NCBI RefSeq assembly: GCF_963855985.1
Contig: NC_087090.1
Coordinates: 14,568,501 to 14,632,500, forward strand
Direction of reading: 5' to 3'
Source: Ostrinia nubilalis
Taxonomy: Eukaryota > Arthropoda > Insecta > Lepidoptera > Crambidae
Length of the DNA: 64,000 bases
How positions within the stretch are numbered: the stretch's first letter is position 1; each line of letters begins with the position of its first letter. The position numbers and the translations under genes are program-made. The notes under the pieces are model-generated. The model did not search any database and had not been told where the DNA came from. It saw only the letters and a program-made list of their open reading frames with translations. Of this stretch, positions 49,775 through 61,429 are shown in pieces.

Positions 49775-50230
49775 GTGTCTAGGAATAGCACTGATGTAGA
49801 CCTCCAAGGCAATCTGATTTAATGATTGAATATAAAACACTGCAGTGTAAGGTTATGTTGAAGAAAAGCATTAAAAGTTGCAACTTTGATTTATGTTTAG
49901 CAATTACAATTCATAATATTAATTATTAAAAGTACTAAGTTGGCTTTTAAAAAGCTCTTTTCCGTGCCCTTACAGCTTTTTAAATATTAACCCTCTCATG
50001 GTTTTGATATAATGTAATTAATTATGTATGTTTTTTATTTTACTTAGTAAGAGCATCAAATTATAAAACTATAGTGCCGAGTTTTATGAAAAATGTTATT
50101 AATTTTGCAAGAACTTACGTAAAAAGCTGTGTTCATTTTTTTAGACTAGACTTTTTTTGTTTTATTTGAATCTTTTTCCTTTTTCCAGCCAGCTGATTTT
50201 TTTGCTATCTGTGATTTTTATCGTGTACCT

Positions 50231-50494
50231 CAGTGTTTTTCACCAGCCTCTGTAGGGAGGTCGCGAGAGGTCGTAAAAACTACCTCAGTAAAAGAATCAG
50301 TAAAGTTATAATGATAGATTTATCCGAAATCTAATTATCCAAATCCATCCAAATGTTGTATGGATTGAAATATTCGGTCCCTACATCTTTGTAACATTAT
50401 AAAATGCATGAAAAACAAAGCGAGCGGTCGGGGGGTCGCGAAATATTTTTTCATACCAGGGGGGTCGCGTCATGAAAAAGGTTGAAAAACACTG
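50231..50494. mobile_element. Non-autonomous hAT element, CAGTGTTTTTCAACCT family, copy 2
   Basis: A 264-bp element in the opposite orientation to the copy at 26910, with ends CAGTGTTTTTCACC / GGTTGAAAAACACTG and an exact 8-bp duplication GTGTACCT (50223-50230, 50495-50502). It shares GGTCGCGAGAGGTCGTAAAA with that copy. Confidence 0.92.
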
Positions 50495-51169
50495 GTGTAC
50501 CTAATCTACGGGTTTACCGATTTCGCTCTACCATTTTATTATTATTGACATGTCTCTCTCTCTCTATCATCAATCAAACCATTGCTGAATGGCCTATTAG
50601 TTCATTCCACACCTTTCTGACGACTGATGTTATAGGGGACGGTGATTAATAATAATTTCTGTCTATTCGATTGCTGTTGGTTAACGTTATGGCTTTTATG
50701 GGTTATAAATTGGCAGGCCATAAAGTTGGGATATTGTATGGCTGCGGACTTGCAGGTGGTGTAGTTCGTGTGATCGTGTCATCGGTTTTAATTGCTAGAG
50801 AGAATATAACTGGGTACACTCAAAATAACTGGCGCAGGGTATTTTAATTGAAATACAAAAAATATCCTAAAACTAATTTGCATATTATAACTTTTTATCC
50901 AATCTTTCTTTTCATAGCCAATTATTATTTTGAAAAATTCTGACACTTAGTTTAATCTCTCTTCTAGATGCAGCCCTAGTAAATGAAAGATCTTGATTTA
51001 GTAGACATTTTGAAGACGACTAGCTGTTTGTTGGGCATTCTACTCCAATGTTAAGGAGACCCCAATGACGAACCATACGAAACACTAACTTTACTAAGTC
51101 TTGCGTTGCTTTAATGTTTAATTCTCTACAGTAGACAAACTAAGTAAACACTTCAATGTTTATTTTTTA

Positions 51170-51398
51170 CTAGCTGTGCCCGCGACTTCGTACGCGTGTA
51201 AACCCGTTTTCGTAACATTTTTCATTTTTTCTCTGCATCTATTACTCGTAGCGTGATGGGATATAGCCTATAGCCTTCCTCGATAAATGGGCTTTCTAAC
51301 ACTGAAAGAATTTTTCAAATCGGACCGGTAGTTCCTGAGATTAGCGTGTTCAAGTAAACAAACAAACAAACTCTTCAGCTTTATAATATTAGTATAGA
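51170..51398 (-). mobile_element. Non-autonomous Helitron (minus orientation)
   Basis: Read on the minus strand it starts A|TCTATACTAATATTA, ends GTCGCGGGCACAGCTAG|T and contains the usual internal words (AACTACCGGTCCGATTTG, GGGATAT-type text). It inserts between A and T. It is 229 bp long with no Rep/Helicase coding region. Confidence 0.85.
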
Positions 51399-51744
51399 TT
51401 TTTACAGTCAGTTATTGTAGTGCGCCAAGAAGCACAATGCAGTTTCACGTTCATCTAAAATTTATAGGACTCGGAAAACCCATTTGCAGCTTGAACTAGC
51501 AATTTTTCTTTTCGGAAATGCATTTTCTCTATCCAGAGCGCTTGGCGCGAAGAAAAGTACCATATGTATTCAAAGTGCCTCTACTAACTGAAATTTTATT
51601 TATTTTAAAAGTACTAAAGGGCGTATTTCTGAAGAATTATTAGGATCTCACAATAAGAGGTTGAGTTATCGGTGGAATATTTTCTGGACATCTTTAGCCG
51701 GGACCTATGTAACTAAAAGTTGTACCTAGATACAGATAAGATCC

Positions 51745-52088
51745 GCCTCTGTGGCCTAGTGGTAAGACCACCTGCTTCAGACGCAGAGGTCCCGAGTTCG
51801 ATTCCCACTGGGGGCAGATTTTTCTGTTCGGTTTGGTTGGTGGTAGGGCTTGTTCTAAGTTCGCCTGGCTAGCTACCACCATCTTATAGGTAAGATACAG
51901 ACTTAGGAGTCTGTCGCCATAACAACAATGTTAACAGCATTATTGTGTTCCGGCAGTTAGAGGTAAGATAGCCAGTTCCTCCGTGGTTGAGGATTCCGGG
52001 TGAAGCTCGCTTCCACCTTCGGCCTGAGCGTCACTTACCATCAGGTGAGATACAGGCCAAGAGCTTCCTCGTTGTGGATAAAAAAAAG
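51745..52088 (+). mobile_element. tRNA-derived SINE
   Basis: The head (51745-51815) resembles a tRNA gene, with an A-box-like GTGGCCTAGTGGT and a B box GAGTTCGATTCCC. The body contains GTGAAGCTCGCTTCCACC, CACTTACCATCAGGTGAGAT and CTCGTTGTGG. It ends in an A-rich tail. Such SINEs are transcribed by RNA polymerase III from the internal boxes. The minus-strand frame across the head is a by-product. Confidence 0.85.
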
Positions 52089-53211
52089 GTAAGCCAATAG
52101 AGACTCTACCATCATGTAGGAATGTAAATTAAACTAAACACGTACACAATAGGGTTGATAATACTAGGTAACAGATACTGTAGACGTTTACCAATCGGCT
52201 CTATTCTAGCGAAAGCTTGTTGAATATGATTCTTGTGGTCCGTAACCGCAAGCAGTGACGTCAAATACTCCCTTGGTTATGTACCGACGAAGGCACTTTA
52301 TACTAAGAACTTATGTCGTTGAAATAAGAACTATTTTAACATTGCAACTGTACAAGTTCAAAAGTTTAATATTGGTTTTAGGTAGATACCAATGTAATGA
52401 ATCCGTTTGAAATGTTTTATTGAAGTGACAGGTGAAACTTGATAAGCACTCATTGTCGTTAGATCAAATATCTTTGTGGCTCTTTTGCGCCATTGTATTA
52501 AGAGTAACGAGTCGAAGTGGTATTTGAATTGATCTATTAGATTAATAACTGTAGACAAAAATTATACTGCATAAAACGGTGATAATATAATTTTTATGGT
52601 ACATTTTAGAAACTTGATCTTAAAATATAAAAAATGCTAAACTTTTCTGTCTTAAGCACAAAATAAAAACTTAATCGTAAATAGGTAAGTACTACCCATG
52701 TTTTAAAAGGTAAAAAGTTACTTTTATTAAAGTTTATAAATTCTTAATTGGTCACAATTCCCTTCGAACGCTTTCATCGTATTTGAACTCCAAACTGTTA
52801 ATTAAAATTTTAACAACAAAGCGTTACCAAAGGTGTCTTTTAACCGGTTTAATGATAACAAAACACAACTAACTCCTTAACACGGTAATTTAGATATAGT
52901 GGGGTCATTAATGTTCATACTTGATAAGGTTTTGGACCCCACCTGTATCCCTAGGGGACCCTTATTTGTTTGGGATCCTTGCCTTATGGATTGGGCTGAG
53001 TGAATGGAACAAATGACGTGCTTCTTGATTCAGATGGCCCCCTATCGGTTGTAAAGTACCTATACATGATGCCCCCGAGGTAGGTATGTTTAACAAACCA
53101 AATTGAAATTGACATGGTTGTAATTTATTGTTGACTTCTAACATTTTTTTTTTCATTTATTAATCCTAATTTACTAATCATCAGGGAAAATAGTGACAAT
53201 AGAAATATTGT

Positions 53212-53352
53212 CGTCGCTTGTCTCTCTAACTGACGTAACTGACATTTCAGGCGATTAGACAGATCCATTCGTCTTGCAAAATTGATCAAGATGGTGTAGA
53301 TAACTCAGTTTAAAAAAAATGTCAGATACATCAGTTAGAGAGGCAAGCGACG
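53212..53352. mobile_element. MITE/foldback, CGTCGCTTGTCTCTCTAACTGA termini
   Basis: A 141-bp foldback whose ends pair over about 35 bases with a few mismatches (CGTCGCTTG / CAAGCGACG outermost). TTGT occurs at both flanks. No coding content. Confidence 0.75.
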
Positions 53353-53804
53353 TTGTATCTCACTGCAATGCGGTAAAAGATATTTTTTTTAACAACATTC
53401 TTAAACTTCTTTCATTCTCGAGAAAATACTTACTTGTTTTGGAACATTCAGCGATTGCAAAATTAAGTCTACTGTAGATTCCATTTTCTTTTTCAGATGT
53501 ATTTTCAAAGCAGACCTTTTTCCATTTATAGCTGCAAACCATGTTGTTATTAATTAACTTGTCTGAGACGCTCGTGCTTATCACCACATCCGAGGGAAGT
53601 GGGTCACTTCTTGTGTGTTTCCATTGTTACACGTCAGTATGCCGACTAAAATGTATTTTTCTTCCCCTAAAAATAGTACTCAGGAGTCGGAAATTTGACA
53701 GTCACTGAATTTTAGAAGGTTTTATCAGCATTTACTCGTGTCTTAACACGTTACAGAACAGTATTCAGTCTTGGCCTTAAGAAGAAACTAAGTACGGTAA
53801 AGTA

Positions 53805-54004
53805 TCTATATATATAAAAGAAAGTCGTGTTAGTTACTCCACTTATAACTCAAGAACGGCTGAACCGATTTAGCTGAAAATTGTCAGGGAGGTAGTTTAG
53901 AGCCAGGAGAAGGACATAGGATACTTTTTATCCCGTTCGAAATAAAAAAAAAGTCTGCTTATTTATTGCCATTAAGGCGGAACAAAGTTCGCCGGGTCAG
54001 CTAG
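53805..54004 (+). mobile_element. Non-autonomous Helitron
   Basis: A 200-bp element beginning A|TCTATATATATAAAAG and ending CTAG|T, with the terminal hairpin GGCGGAAC..GTTCGCC about 10 bases before the end. The interior word GAACGGCTGAACCGATTT is typical of these lepidopteran elements. Confidence 0.87.
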
Positions 54005-56258
54005 TTTTTTATAAATCAGCTCTTTCGATGGCGTATGATGACCTCTTGATTTAAATCATATGTAGGAAACCTCTCAAGAAGATAGAGTCAATGGAAATAT
54101 TTATTATTAACTACTGAATTTGATCTTAAAAACTCCATGATGCAAAGTGAAGATGAAATTTACGATGGACCAAGCTAATTCAACATTTCAGACTGTTCAA
54201 AGAGCGCCACAAAGCACGATCTCCCACTATTGCCAATCTTCTTGAAGTCGTGTCATGTCGTGAGACAATGGAGCTAGTTCTCGTTTCACCCTTGTCCGTG
54301 ACTTAGGGTGAGTCCCCTGTAGGCATTTGTAGTACACTGAATTGATTTCCAGCATCCCTCTTGTTTTTCGACAGCGTAGAGTCGCCGACTGTCTCCGACA
54401 TCTATTGTCTATACTCTACGTGACGAAGTGCTATACATCAATGTCGTGATGGTGTTTGAAGATTTGAGGGTTTTATAAGGACTCTTTAAGGTTTTTTAGT
54501 CAACAGATAACAACGAACTTTATTTGTTACAAAACAAATAAAGTTCATATTGAACCTACCTTTGTTCAGATGCAAAAGTGGTTATGTTTTTAGAATTGTC
54601 TGATACCCTACTAAATTACACATAACGTGAAAGAGCGTTTGGTAACTAATGAGATTTTATATAAGTTTAATGAAATAAAAATAATTGGCTCTAGTTTAGA
54701 GTAACATTATTTAACATCTACTCGACTCGTTATTTTTATCCTGTAAGTTTGTGTATGCCAGGAATTTTAAAGGCCTCAACAATATTTCAAAGAGTTACTC
54801 TATTTTAAAGAGTTATTTTAGAGAGTAGAACTTACTACATCTCCTCTCTCTGAGAATAAAACAAGCCATTTCTACTTTTAAAATACATCGTAAAATATAG
54901 AAAACTAAATACAAGTACACAGTAAGCTTGTAACACATTTGCTAATGTCCGAAAACGGTTACAATGTTTGTTTAATAAGTTTGTGATGTTCTTAGACCCC
55001 TCTAATGCCCCATTGAAGTGTTACGACTTCATGTAGCAATTACTTCTGCAGTTGGCATTCGTTGGGAACTTGGGACCCCATCCCACGTACCTATAAATCC
55101 TACCTTGGGATAATCCAGACCCCGCCAGGGAAAACCGCTCCCGTCGCACTTACTGCTTAATTAAACCAAATTACACTTTAATACGACTGTTTAACGTTTA
55201 ATTTCGTTAAATAGAGGACCTTGTAAATATTACATGTGACCTATTTAGAAAGAGCTCTGCGTTGTATCTGCTAATTGATAAGCAGAGGTCTTTTTAAATT
55301 GGGTGAGTCTCTAAACAAAGTTGTTTAGGCCGTTGCTATAGTAACGCTTGGTCCAAATTGGAGTCGCGCAAGGGTGCACATGTGGAAAAGAGATAAGGAT
55401 ATCTGTGTATGTGGATAGTAAGAGATGGTGGGCAGGGGTTGGATGATGCATTGCGCACTTGCCTCTGTGCATGGTTAAATTGCATTAGTCTGCCTTTTGA
55501 ACGAATGCTCCCAATCGCTCAGTTTCGTTAACGAACGGTCCGATCGGTGATATAGCGAGCGTTTTTTTGGGTGGTGGTTAACGAATCCTTATAAGTTTTA
55601 TCGAAAAGCTCTTTCGGATAATCAATGTTTACTAGTAGGTTTCTTATGTCAGTGTACAGTAACGAGTAAGATCAGATTAGTTTTTTAGTCTAAATGTAGA
55701 GCTTACGACTGACGGACTGACTTACCTTTGGCTAATGGTTCAAATAGCTGTCATGTTTTTGCTAAAAAATTGTGGATGGTTAAACTTATTACTAAGTCTA
55801 TATTATGAAATGCTATAAGCCGACATCTTTTAAAGGAGGACCAAAATTAAACTTGGATATTTGTTCCTACATTTATAATAATAAAACTATACATACATAA
55901 CAAGAGTGTTTAGGATTGGATGGCGCAGTTAATAATATCCATGAATACTTATTTATCTACTTTATTGCTGAAGTAGGTGCCTTTATTTTGCCACTGACTG
56001 TATAACCCTGACACGTGATCTTGAGCGCTCACGGCGATGGATATAAATGTTTATATGCCCGTATTTATATCGCGCCGTTGTTCGCTGTAAAATCAATGAT
56101 TTCACAAGTCCCGCTCCAAAAATACGAATAAGCCATATAAAATCAACAACGGGAAACTTCGAAACGTGGGTTTTATAATAAAAGTTTATATTTAGGCATC
56201 GGAATGGAACAAGTGGAAGGAAATTGTTTGGGTACTGTATTGGAGTTACAAGTTTTCT

Positions 56259-56460
56259 GTACCTCTAGTACGAAAAACTTTCGAGTTCGTTTCGTTGCGT
56301 ATTCAAAGTGTCATCGAAAAATTTTGTATGAAAAATTAAACAGCGCCCCCTAGGGCGGCTATAATATAGGGGGCGCTGTTTAATTTTTCATACAAAATTT
56401 TTCGATGACACTTTGAATACGCAACGAAACGAACTCGAAAGTTTTTCCTACTAGAGGTAC
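56259..56460. repeat. Long near-perfect inverted repeat, 94-bp arms
   Basis: The left arm 56259-56352 and right arm 56367-56460 pair almost completely (I see one mismatch, at 56271), around a 14-base loop. Arm landmarks are GTACCTCTAG at the outer edge and AACAGCGCCCCCTA at the loop. No target duplication is obvious. Transcribed, it would form a long double-stranded hairpin. Confidence 0.93.
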
Positions 56461-57144
56461 TGAACCAAGATGTGACAGCCCAACATTTTCTTCGACGAAT
56501 TTATAAACATTTTAAAAGAGAAATACGACCGTATGTCACAATTTGGGTACATATTCTTTAAAATCAAACGCACAGTCACGCTACGAGAGTGTAAACGCAC
56601 AACAAAATGTTAGTTTTCCTAGTATTATTATGTCAAGGTTGATAGATGTAAATAGTTATAACGTAAACGCAATAATTTTTATCAAGACTTTCCTCTAAAA
56701 GTACGGACATTCTAATTGCCTATTTGCATTGATTCTCTTTGCAAACTTCTAAAGCTTCGACATTTTTGTTACCCTATTAAAGTCAGTTCTAAAGTCAGCA
56801 GTTTTTTCAACACTGATTTCTTTACTACTCCACTACAATACCACGTTACTTGATATACCTCTTCTACCCTGCACCCTTGCATAATGCACGAAGGTTGCAT
56901 TCCCTCACGGAGCGAGGCTCATTGTTAATTCAACACGTCATTGTTCACGTTTCGGCGTCGTTTATACATTTATATGGGAGTTTATACGTAATAGGTGGTT
57001 TAACGGATTAATAAGGTTTGTCAGTGTAGTGGGATTTATTTTATTATGTCATTTAGTTTCTATCAAACTAACGGTTTTAGTTACTAGAATAAAATACATA
57101 ATGAATATACTCTCTAGACTTCTAGACCATTGATTTTATCATTT

Positions 57145-57200
57145 GTACCCAGCGGGACTCGATCCTGCACTATCATCCGAGAACCACCGGCCCATGGTTA
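57145..57200 (-). repeat. tRNA-like SINE scrap
   Basis: The minus strand reads CCGGTGGTTCTCGG, then GGATCGAGTCCCGCTGGGT, resembling the promoter boxes of a tRNA-derived SINE head. It directly neighbours a LINE scrap, suggesting a composite of old insertions. Weak without alignment. Confidence 0.35.
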
Positions 57201-57228
57201 TTCCAATGTATTCAGGGTTAAGATTTTC

Positions 57229-57279
57229 CTGCATCCAGCGCCTTCCTGCAACTTTTATGAGGTCGTCTGTCCACCTTGT
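57229..57279 (-). mobile_element. RTE LINE scrap (17 codons)
   Basis: The minus strand encodes TRWTDDLIKVAGRRWMQ, the same piece as in the copy at 62134-62321. Nothing of the element remains on either side. Confidence 0.75.
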
Positions 57280-58788
57280 GTTTGCATTTTTACGTTAATT
57301 TTTAATCGATGATAACGTCATGATGTTTATTTAGGTTCTAACCTTTTAACCTGTCAGAAGTTAAGGCTGGTTATACACTCTGACTTATAAACGCTAGTTC
57401 ACTCAACGCGATATTGAGTGAGCGATCCGAGGTATCGTGTTGTGTGCATCAATTCTTAAACTTCTTAATCGTGACGTTACTATATCATCGCAGCTATTTA
57501 TGTACTATGATAGAATACATCAAAGCAACTGTACCGCGACTGCATCGCGACTCAGTCGCCACAGAAGCGCTGCAATCACAGTGTGTGTGTATAGGGCCTA
57601 ACATCTATAATTTGTGAAAGTAAATTGTTTACTAAGTTGACAGCCACTTGCGACCGTTACTCATGAATATTTATACTGATGCACTAAACAACATAGTAAT
57701 GTGATACGCAGTATTGACACAAGTTTTATTGGTATGTTTAACGCTTGTAAATAATATATCCCAATAAAAGTGATTAAGTTAACTACAAGGTAAGTCGCTA
57801 GTTTGGTGAGGACATTTGGAAGTTGATTCATTGAATAGAAAATGCAATGTTTATGGGCTCATCTCTCAAAAAAATTGGCTTCGTTTTACAGCTGACATAT
57901 TTAACCATACTTAGATGAAATTGAAATTACTTTTCTTAAAAACAATTTACAATTTAACTGCTCTTACAACTCTATGTATTGCTTTCTCTATTATCTTTAC
58001 ATTGAGTTGTAGATATGAATCAATGTATTAAATAAAAATAGCACCATTTATTTTTAACAGCTGCCAATTTAATGATACTAGAATATTTAGTCGATAAAAT
58101 AAGCGCATTTCATGTTACCTGTCATTTTGTGTACATTCTCATTTTAACTACACACCTAAGTATTTAGCAAGCATGCAGGAAATTCAATGCATATTTTCAC
58201 GATCGCAAAATGTATTTACTCTTTCAAATAAATGATTTCAGATGAAAAGTGTAATGTGCGTACATCAGGTGAATTGCTGTTCTCAGAATCGATACTTCAA
58301 TCACGTGCAGTAGGTATTATGTAATACATAAATAAATCCCACGAACTTTAAGACAAATGGAAGCGTAGGTAAATGGACGTAAAACTTGTTTATGTAATTT
58401 ATTTCAGGCGTAAATGTTATTGGATGGATTGTTAAAAACACTTACCTGGTTTTCAGACGTTTTTACGGGGATTTAGTAACGTATTTATTTAGTTTTAATA
58501 GTTAATTAGACACTCATCGGTAGATAGATAACAATTTCACTCTTTTTCAAGGTTTTTCAATAAATATTTTATACCTACTTACTGTTCAGATACGAATAAA
58601 ACTCAACCAGTGAATTCATAGCTCAAATCTATTCCTTTAGGTACAGAACTGAGGACTAAGTTTTCAACAGTTTTCACAGCATTGATACAATACTGCGTTT
58701 AAGTCTGATCTAACTAAAACGTCCTTCAAGAATTTACTTAATTTTACAACCATGTCACCAATGCTAAAACAATTTTATTTGTCCCCAG

Positions 58789-59284
58789 AAATAGTGGAGG
58801 AGCAGCAATGCCACGACTACGGCTTTCGGCTCACGTGTCGGGACCTGGACTCCCACATCGCTGTCTTGGAGGCCTGGTACACCTCTTCCGAGGACTACCA
58901 GAGGGAGAATTCCTCCCAGCCCCAGAACCTCCAGCTACGAACCGAAAATGACTCAGAACTGAATCGAGTGTACGTTTATTCTAGTCCAAAACATAACGGC
59001 GTGTATGAGTTAACCAATTTAACGTACCCTGACAATACCACTTTAGATCTCTTGAATTTGACGTTTAACGAAAGTGCAAACATCACTGATAATGCCAGTG
59101 CAGTGAACATCACTGATAATGGAAGTGCAGTGAACGTCACTGACAGTGAAATGGAAGTGAACGGGAGTGCGTGTGGTGTGGTGACGTATTCACGGAGCTA
59201 CAGCAGTTGGAGAGAGGGAGACAAGAGAAAGAGAGCCCAAGAGAGGAGTGCGTCAGTCAATTTGAGGGCGCCCTTGAGTTACCG
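58789..59284 (+). CDS. Putative secreted/cell-surface glycoprotein, exon 2 (sequon-rich ectodomain)
   Basis: Bounded by the acceptor ATTTGTCCCCAG (AG 58787-58788) and a CG|GTAAGG donor at 59285; it starts in phase 1 and ends in phase 2. Joined to exon 1 it covers residues 28-192. It opens with CHDYGFRLTC and HIAVLEAWY (residues 35-58). The spacing C-x8-C then I-x-V-x2-A-x-Y faintly recalls SUEL/EVA-1-type lectin modules, but the usual YGR is absent; I do not claim the family. Residues about 68-155 carry 12 N-glycosylation sequons, ten of them within roughly 55 residues. The end is basic (DKRKRAQERS), a possible convertase site. The alternative start ATG 58752 would give a protein without signal peptide and ignores a good acceptor. 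The gene continues in exons not seen. Confidence 0.65.
59079..59162 (+). repeat. In-frame 27-bp tandem repeats (NxTDNxSAV units)
   Basis: Three 27-bp units at 59079, 59106 and 59133, and the start of a fourth at 59160, lie in the glycoprotein exon. Units one and two encode NITDNASAV and NITDNGSAV; the third has drifted to NVTDSEMEV. Each of the first two carries two sequons. This is a coding minisatellite. Confidence 0.9.
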
Positions 59285-59298
59285 GTAAGGAATACTTA

Positions 59299-59419
59299 GG
59301 CCAAGCACTTGCACCACCTAACTTTGACCGTAACTATAACGATAACCGGTGTTTTTTGTATGGAGTTTGACAGATTTTTGACGTTTATCAAAGTTAAAGT
59401 AAGATGGTGCAACCCAGCC
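59299..59419. mobile_element. Harbinger-like MITE family A, copy 3
   Basis: A 121-bp relative of the elements at 20193 and 26178, flanked by TTA on both sides (59296-59298, 59420-59422). It begins only 14 bases after the last base of the glycoprotein exon, immediately behind its splice donor. The left terminus has diverged (GGCCAAGCACTTGCACCA). Confidence 0.85.
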
Positions 59420-60249
59420 TTAGTAATTTTATAGTGTTGTCGATATTTCAGCTAGTTTTCTAAGAAACGTTGGTTTAGACCTAAAATAATTTTGTGTTTA
59501 GTCTACATGCTCAAAATTTGGCTGAGTTCATTCAGTTTTGACGCGGCTATGAAATTAGATCGACAGGTAAATGAAGGATATAAAAACAATTTGTATACGT
59601 GTGAATTGCTACTACGTGATTGGAAAGACAGATTATCCATTTCAGTTTACATTTTAGTTATTTAAATTTTCTTAATTTGATAAACAAACTTGAACATAAA
59701 ATGTAGATAGGTAATAGAGTGGATAAAGCATGAATTTTATTACAAAATTACCGTAATTCGATCCCAACTTTAATCTATAATCAGGAAATTACGGAACTAT
59801 TATGAGTCAAAACAAATTCAAGCCATTTAAATATTTTAGTCGAATAAAAAGCGTCGGAAGTTGCGTGTTCCGCTGGTGTATCATTATCCAATTACGATGC
59901 ATAAGCTTTTTAAAAGCTCTGTTTCAATTATAGAATATGATTGTATTATTTTTCTTCTTTTACTAAGAATCTACTCGTGTTGGTTCTTTTTTATTTAATT
60001 CAGTAGCATTTAAAATGATATAAATAACAGGTTTATTATCATGCTTTAGTTTTGGACTTTTCGTGGTAGTGTGGTAAGGTAAACTCTAAATGTGAAACAT
60101 TACAGAATAAGTAGATAATATTAAGTTTACGCTAATAGACTTACAAATCAATTAAGAAGATTAATATGAAGTTCTATAAAAATGCAGTAGTTTAATTGAA
60201 GCCGACTACTTACTTTAAAATAAATTAAAACGTATGTGACTTAAACTTA

Positions 60250-60395
60250 CGCCCGTATTCACAAACGATGCTTGCTTAAGCGAAATAGCAAATCTAACGA
60301 ACAGCGTTGAATAGAGCTCTGTGATTGATTCGTGTGTCACCTTGTGCGTCCACGCGCACTGTGAGACCTCTTAGTAATGTTTGTGAATACGGGCG
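60250..60395. mobile_element. Harbinger-like MITE, CGCCCGTATTCACAAAC termini
   Basis: A 146-bp element with ends CGCCCGTATTCACAAAC / GTTTGTGAATACGGGCG and TTA on both sides (60247-60249, 60396-60398). The terminal 17 bp are perfect. Confidence 0.88.
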
Positions 60396-60696
60396 TTATT
60401 CTATTTACATTTCCTTTTTTGAAATGATAAGTGCTGAAGCATCAATAATTTAACTGTCAAATACACTACAATGACGTTTACCTTGTGCTTATCAGACGCC
60501 CCAAATAGCTGATAACCTTTGATCTGAGACCGTTGCACTCAATGAATTAATTGCATCTTTACTAAACAATGAATGGCTCGATTGATGTCATGATAGTTTT
60601 ATGTTTTAATGATTTGTCATAAAAATATTATGTGAAATAATTTTGTGGTCAGAGTATGCAGGTGATATGAAATGAATCAAATACAGTATACCTAGT

Positions 60697-60852
60697 TAGT
60701 TCTTGCAACTCACGAAGGCGAGTGAGCTTTACTTGTATGTGTACATGTATATGCACATAACGATAGTGTAATGCCTATCAAAACCTTTGAAAACGAACAG
60801 TAACGAGTCACCACATATATAGCTCACTCGCCTTCGTGAATTGCAACAACTA
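60697..60852. mobile_element. MITE, CACGAAGGCGAGTGAGCT termini
   Basis: The ends TTCTTGCAACTCACGAAGGC and the matching inverted right end (GCCTTCGTGAATTGCAACAA) pair over about 32 bases with two mismatches. A fragment of the same end, TTCGTGAATTGCAACAACTA, occurs alone near 16091-16110. Confidence 0.8.
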
Positions 60853-61276
60853 AATATAGTTATATTATATTTTCTTAATACTCGAGTATTTTTCGCACAT
60901 TGGGCACTAGATTGGAACTGGCAAAATACCTACTCGTATCTATAAACGAAACACTTGAAAGTATAAAAAGTATTTTAATTCTCAGATACATAAGTATAGT
61001 TTATCACAATATTTATGAGCACGAGGAAAACAAAGTCGTTAGTTGGAATGTATTTCCATTAGTTTCGGCACTACTACATGCAACTGAATGCATTCGTGTA
61101 AACAATTTTGCTGCCTGTACGTACGAGTGTTCACAGACAAACAAAAACAAATACTCATAAGAGTCATCAATTGCTGTTACCAATTTATTGAAATGTATTT
61201 CTAAGGCATTCTTCACACTGAAATGCTGACGTCAGTGTTATTCCAAATAATTTCGCTTTTGTGTAACTCACGATTA

Positions 61277-61412
61277 TACAGTCAGCGTCACATAGTTCGT
61301 GACACCCAAAGTAGCCAAAACGTTCGCAACATGACATTGTTACAATTGGAGTAGGTAAGTTTGTTTTGTCAATTTTTTGGCCACTTTGGGTTTCAGGAAC
61401 TATTTGACGCTA
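61277..61412. mobile_element. Short TIR element, AGCGTCAxATAGTTC termini
   Basis: The left end AGCGTCACATAGTTCGTGAC and right end TGAAACCCAAAGTGG-type text in reverse pair over about 35 bases (CCCAAAGTxGCCAAAA / TTTTGGCCACTTTGGG). The left side has an extra TACAGTC that the right side lacks. It is followed by a poly-T tract. Confidence 0.7.
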
Positions 61413-61429
61413 AATTTTTTTTTTTTTTA

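Larger units (their letters stand above)
46683..58788 (+). other. Presumed intron 1 of the glycoprotein gene
   Basis: 12.1 kb with no recognised exon. Contents: possible and clear hAT elements, two Helitrons, a SINE, a foldback MITE, two strong hairpins and a LINE scrap, all listed separately. A fragment reading AAAAAAAGGAGGAGGTTCTC near 47585 is a dispersed lepidopteran repeat word. The stretches 54.0-56.2 kb and 57.3-58.7 kb show nothing identifiable. Confidence 0.5.
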
